Of a DNA stretch of 64,000 nt, positions 61,713 to 64,000 are shown one piece after another (the first letter of the stretch is position 1; the number at the start of each line of letters is the position of its first letter). The stretch is from the NCBI RefSeq assembly GCF_900109735.1, contig NZ_FOAS01000010.1, positions 109,871 to 173,870 on the forward strand, in the 5' to 3' direction. Made by a program: the position numbers and the translations under genes. The notes below the pieces were generated by a model. It saw nothing but the letters and a program-made list of their open reading frames with translations, was not told the DNA's origin and made no database searches. The stretch comes from Atopomonas hussainii. GTDB lineage: Bacteria > Pseudomonadota > Gammaproteobacteria > Pseudomonadales > Pseudomonadaceae.

Positions 61713-62240
61713 ATGTCACTGCGCCACGCCATTCTGACCCTGCTGGCCACCGAGCCCGGCAGTGGTTATGACATCGTCCAGCACTTTAAACAGTCGCTGG
61801 GCTATTTCTGGAATGCCAAGCACCAGCAGGTCTACTTAGAACTGCGCCGGTTAAGCGAAGAAGGCTGGCTGGATTGCCAAGTCGAAGCACAAAGCGATAA
61901 GCCCGACCGCAAGGTGTATACCCTCACCGATTCGGGCATGGCCGAACTGCAACGCTGGCTGCGCGAACCAGCGGCGGCAAACAAGATCAACGACGCCTTG
62001 CTGGTCAAACTGTACGGCGGCACCTTGATCGAGGCAGACAACCTGCGCGATGAGTTGGCCCGCCATGTGGATATCCACCAGCAAACCTTGCATAGCCTGC
62101 GGGAAATCGAAAAGCTCTATCTAGCCCTAGATGATGCACAAAAAGCCCAGCACCGCCTGCCTTACCTCACCCTACGCCGTGGCATATTGGGTGAAGAGGC
62201 GTGGCTGAAATGGGCTGATGAGGTGGCGGCGGAGCTGTAA
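61713..62240 (+). CDS. PadR family transcriptional regulator
   Basis: 175 residues. Winged-helix PadR N-terminus (ILTLLATEPGSGYDIVQHF, then HQQVYLELRRLSEEGW) and a C-terminal helical dimerisation part. CAAGGAAG lies just before the ATG. PadR proteins commonly repress an adjacent exporter, so it may control the ABC genes 62 bases upstream. Confidence 0.9.
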   Translation: MSLRHAILTLLATEPGSGYDIVQHFKQSLGYFWNAKHQQVYLELRRLSEEGWLDCQVEAQSDKPDRKVYTLTDSGMAELQRWLREPAAANKINDALLVKLYGGTLIEADNLRDELARHVDIHQQTLHSLREIEKLYLALDDAQKAQHRLPYLTLRRGILGEEAWLKWADEVAAEL

Positions 62241-62271
62241 TGGCGATGTGCTGACCTATGAGTGTATTAGG

Positions 62272-62289
62272 AGCAGCAAGCTGCTTTTT
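62272..62289 (+). terminator. Weak hairpin-T terminator after padR gene
   Basis: AGCAG-CAAG-CTGCT followed by five T residues. Only five pairs, so efficiency is uncertain. Confidence 0.4.
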
Positions 62290-62397
62290 AATACGCAGTG
62301 CAGGTTGGTGTGATTGTTGGGCTTTAATGTCGAGAGAGAAAATAAATATGTCCCATTTCATTCATTTTATTAAGCAATGGGATTGCCGGTGATATCT

Positions 62398-63534
62398 TCA
62401 TTCTTCTGCTGGTCGATGCGGTGAAATATAGGGCTTCTTCCAATGATGCCCCTGAATATATTCCGCCGTTTGTGAAAAGACCACCCACTGATCGCCAACT
62501 GCAATTTTGCTCGTGGCTGTAGGCTTTTTAGTATCCCACACCACCTCGCCAGTATGTTTATCCCAAGCCATGGGAATGCTACCAGAGAGCCCAAAGACCA
62601 AATCACCAGGGTGGTTTTTAGCGATAACACCCCGGCCGGTAGACCAGAGCCATACAAAGGGCTCATCACGAAAAGGTGCTAAGTACAAAGAATAACCACC
62701 TACACCAGCATGAGATAGCACAACCTCCCCATTACAAACACTTAAACGCCCTGCGCAAGCCCAATTAGCATCCATGCTCTCAGCATGCATATGCGCTTGC
62801 ATTGCTGGGCAGTTGAAATAATTAACTTCGCGAACTAACTCCGCAGTCACAAGGTCAAACACCAACAAGTGATCAGCAATTAACACATAGGCCAAGTCAG
62901 TCTCGATAAATGCTATAATACTTTTGTCAGGAAACGCTTGACGATATTTTGCCAGAGAAACATCCAGTACTGGCATTCCTCTATCCAAACAATAAACCAA
63001 GAAATTACCACTTCGGCGCTCACCAAATATCAGAGAGCCCTGCCAATCTTTCGAATAACCTATATCCAAGCGCAAGCAACTTGACACCCGCTGCTCTTTG
63101 ATGTCGATAATATCAATGTCTTTATAAAGAGAGCTCACATCACTGCCGCGATAAACCTTGCCTCCCCAGTAATAGGCCCAGCCATAATCATCCCATTCAG
63201 GGTTCATCTTTCGATCCGCTTCGCTATAGATAGACGAAAATCCATCCAAAGCCAGAACTTCTGGCTTCCATCCGCTTATCATAAGCACATTACTGCCAGG
63301 GCATATTGACCGGAGGCCGGTTACATTCGCCTCATAACAGCATGGCTGCGAGTCAAAGTCTCCTTCAAAACCTTCAAGATCAATACACTTCAGAAAGCTG
63401 GGCGCACCTTGAATAGGCATATCAGCATGAGAGTAGAGCGCATACATTTTTTTTCCGAGAACAAAAACATCAAAATATCGCTCGGCCGAAAAACACTTAA
63501 AATTAGCTTTTTTTGAAGGAATACCCGGCAACAT
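62398..63534 (-). CDS. Hypothetical protein, beta-propeller-like
   Basis: 378 residues; I do not recognise a family. No signal peptide or membrane helix. Repeated short strands ending in Trp and Asp blocks (YVLIADHLLVFDLVTAELV, MAWDKHTGEVVWDTKK) are like PQQ/quinoprotein-type beta-propeller repeats. Codons are markedly more AT-rich than in the neighbouring core genes. AGGGAG lies before ATG 63534. It follows a truncated reading frame by one base and lies beside an IS end, so it may be an accessory gene acquired with them. Confidence 0.75.
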   Translation of the reverse strand: MLPGIPSKKANFKCFSAERYFDVFVLGKKMYALYSHADMPIQGAPSFLKCIDLEGFEGDFDSQPCCYEANVTGLRSICPGSNVLMISGWKPEVLALDGFSSIYSEADRKMNPEWDDYGWAYYWGGKVYRGSDVSSLYKDIDIIDIKEQRVSSCLRLDIGYSKDWQGSLIFGERRSGNFLVYCLDRGMPVLDVSLAKYRQAFPDKSIIAFIETDLAYVLIADHLLVFDLVTAELVREVNYFNCPAMQAHMHAESMDANWACAGRLSVCNGEVVLSHAGVGGYSLYLAPFRDEPFVWLWSTGRGVIAKNHPGDLVFGLSGSIPMAWDKHTGEVVWDTKKPTATSKIAVGDQWVVFSQTAEYIQGHHWKKPYISPHRPAEE

Positions 63535-63535
63535 C

Positions 63536-63643
63536 TCAACTCCCTTTCGACGTCAATGGATCGATCAGCTCTTCTATAACATGAATAGTGATGTCTTTAG
63601 AACAATCAAACTTTGGCTCAACAAGCAATAAAAGGGAGCAGAT
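63536..63643 (-). pseudogene. Candidate 3' remnant of a gene upstream of the beta-propeller protein
   Basis: Thirty-five open codons end in TGA at 63536-63538, one base before the next ATG, reading LLLLVEPKFDCSKDITIHV and so on. The tight spacing suggests an original operon partner whose 5' part was lost, possibly when the IS arrived at about 63668. An in-frame TAA at 63644 bounds it. It may also be chance. Confidence 0.3.
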
Positions 63644-63667
63644 TTATCTTCTGTTCCGCAGTGCTAG

Positions 63668-64000
63668 GGAAACGCTGATTTATTAAGCCTCACACCAGCA
63701 CCAGTGCCGATTCGCAGCGCAAAATCAGAAAACCAGCTCGATTCCCCGCATGACTAGCGCCTTTTGGCGTTAGCGCAGCCTCCGTAGAGGCCATTTCCCG
63801 TCAGCAAGACGGATTTATCCCGTGAGCACGCATCAAATGTCGCTTGGATAGCAGCAAATTCGCGAAGCCAAACAGGCTGAACAGCTGCGCCGTGTTTTTC
63901 GTCAGACCGCGATAGCGCGTTTTGCGGTAATGAAACAGATTTTTAACCACGTGAAAGGGATGCTCGACTTTGGCGCGCACTTTGGCTTTCAGGCGTTCTA
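63668..64000 (-). mobile_element. IS5-family insertion sequence, partial
   Basis: The transposase tail at 63801-64000 defines the element. GGAAACGCTGATTTATT from 63668 is a plausible terminal repeat, preceded by CTAG at 63664-63667, a typical four-base target for IS5-group elements. The other end is outside the window, so the repeats cannot be compared. Confidence 0.6.
63801..64000 (-). CDS. IS5-family transposase, C-terminal part
   Basis: Sixty-six codons ending in TGA at 63801-63803 and open to the window edge. KVRAKVEHPFHVVKNLFHY, RKTRYRGLTKNTAQLFSLF and FANLLLSKRHL form the C-terminal tail (with the final catalytic Glu in VEHPF) of IS5-type DDE transposases. The N-terminal catalytic part is outside the window. 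Confidence 0.85.
   Translation of the reverse strand, partial: ERLKAKVRAKVEHPFHVVKNLFHYRKTRYRGLTKNTAQLFSLFGFANLLLSKRHLMRAHGINPSC

Overview
The window looks like a chromosomal segment of a Pseudomonas-type gammaproteobacterium. It is GC-rich, and the run yggX-mutY-asmA ... hisB-hisH-DUF2164-hisA-hisF - two solute-binding proteins - yibQ-ctpA-envC-gpmI-rhodanese-grxC-secB-trmL is, as far as I recall, essentially the order seen in P. aeruginosa. A complete MSHA-type pilus cluster follows trmL; P. aeruginosa PAO1, to my knowledge, lacks it, so this is one of the other Pseudomonas lineages. Species cannot be fixed from the sequence alone.

Layout. 1-14253 (+): the end of a surface-polysaccharide (O-antigen type) cluster. 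It holds a pseudaminic-acid synthase (cut by the window start), an unassigned GT-B-like protein, a HisH/HisF/WbpG-type sugar amidotransferase set, two GT4 glycosyltransferases, an 802-residue membrane protein that looks like a flippase joined to an O-antigen ligase/polymerase domain, a second polymerase-like membrane protein, and a three-gene L-FucNAc/L-QuiNAc nucleotide-sugar pathway. 14270-19044 (-): yggX, mutY, asmA-like and an LhgO-like oxidase. 19170-25610 (+): a sterol-desaturase-like protein, the histidine genes hisB-hisH-DUF2164-hisA-hisF interrupted by a 269-bp MITE-like insertion, then two paralogous periplasmic binding proteins. 25624-30843 (-): yibQ, ctpA, envC and gpmI (cell-envelope maintenance and glycolysis). 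30989-32162 (+): rhodanese-like protein, grxC and secB; trmL lies on the opposite strand.

32808-50741 (+) is a full MSHA biogenesis cluster of 18 genes in near-overlapping order: I, I2, J, K, L, M, N, E, G, F, B, A1, A2, C, D, O, P, Q. It has two tandem major-pilin genes, an assembly ATPase with two MshEN-type (c-di-GMP binding) motifs, and a 1440-residue MshQ whose N-terminal coding part is visibly AT-richer than the rest. 50986-55309 (+): ahpC and ahpF (peroxide defence, with an OxyR-like site upstream) and a RetSat/CrtI-like oxidoreductase; a short intergenic repeat lies on each side of the oxidoreductase gene. 55573-59851 (-): two overlapping sensor kinase genes without a response regulator beside them. 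59966-62240 (+): an ABC-2 exporter and a PadR regulator. The right end is AT-richer: an unrecognised 378-residue protein, a gene remnant and the 3' end of an IS5-family transposase that runs off the window.

Main working links. The HisH/HisF pair at 2.3-3.7 kb probably feeds ammonia to the WbpG-type enzyme for acetamidino-sugar synthesis and not to histidine synthesis; its HisF lacks the N-terminal catalytic Asp that the histidine-operon HisF at 23.1 kb has. I saw no rRNA, tRNA or CRISPR array. No clearly undescribed multi-gene system stood out; the best leads are the flippase-polymerase fusion, the unassigned transferase next to pseI, and the mobile-element-derived hisH ribosome binding site.
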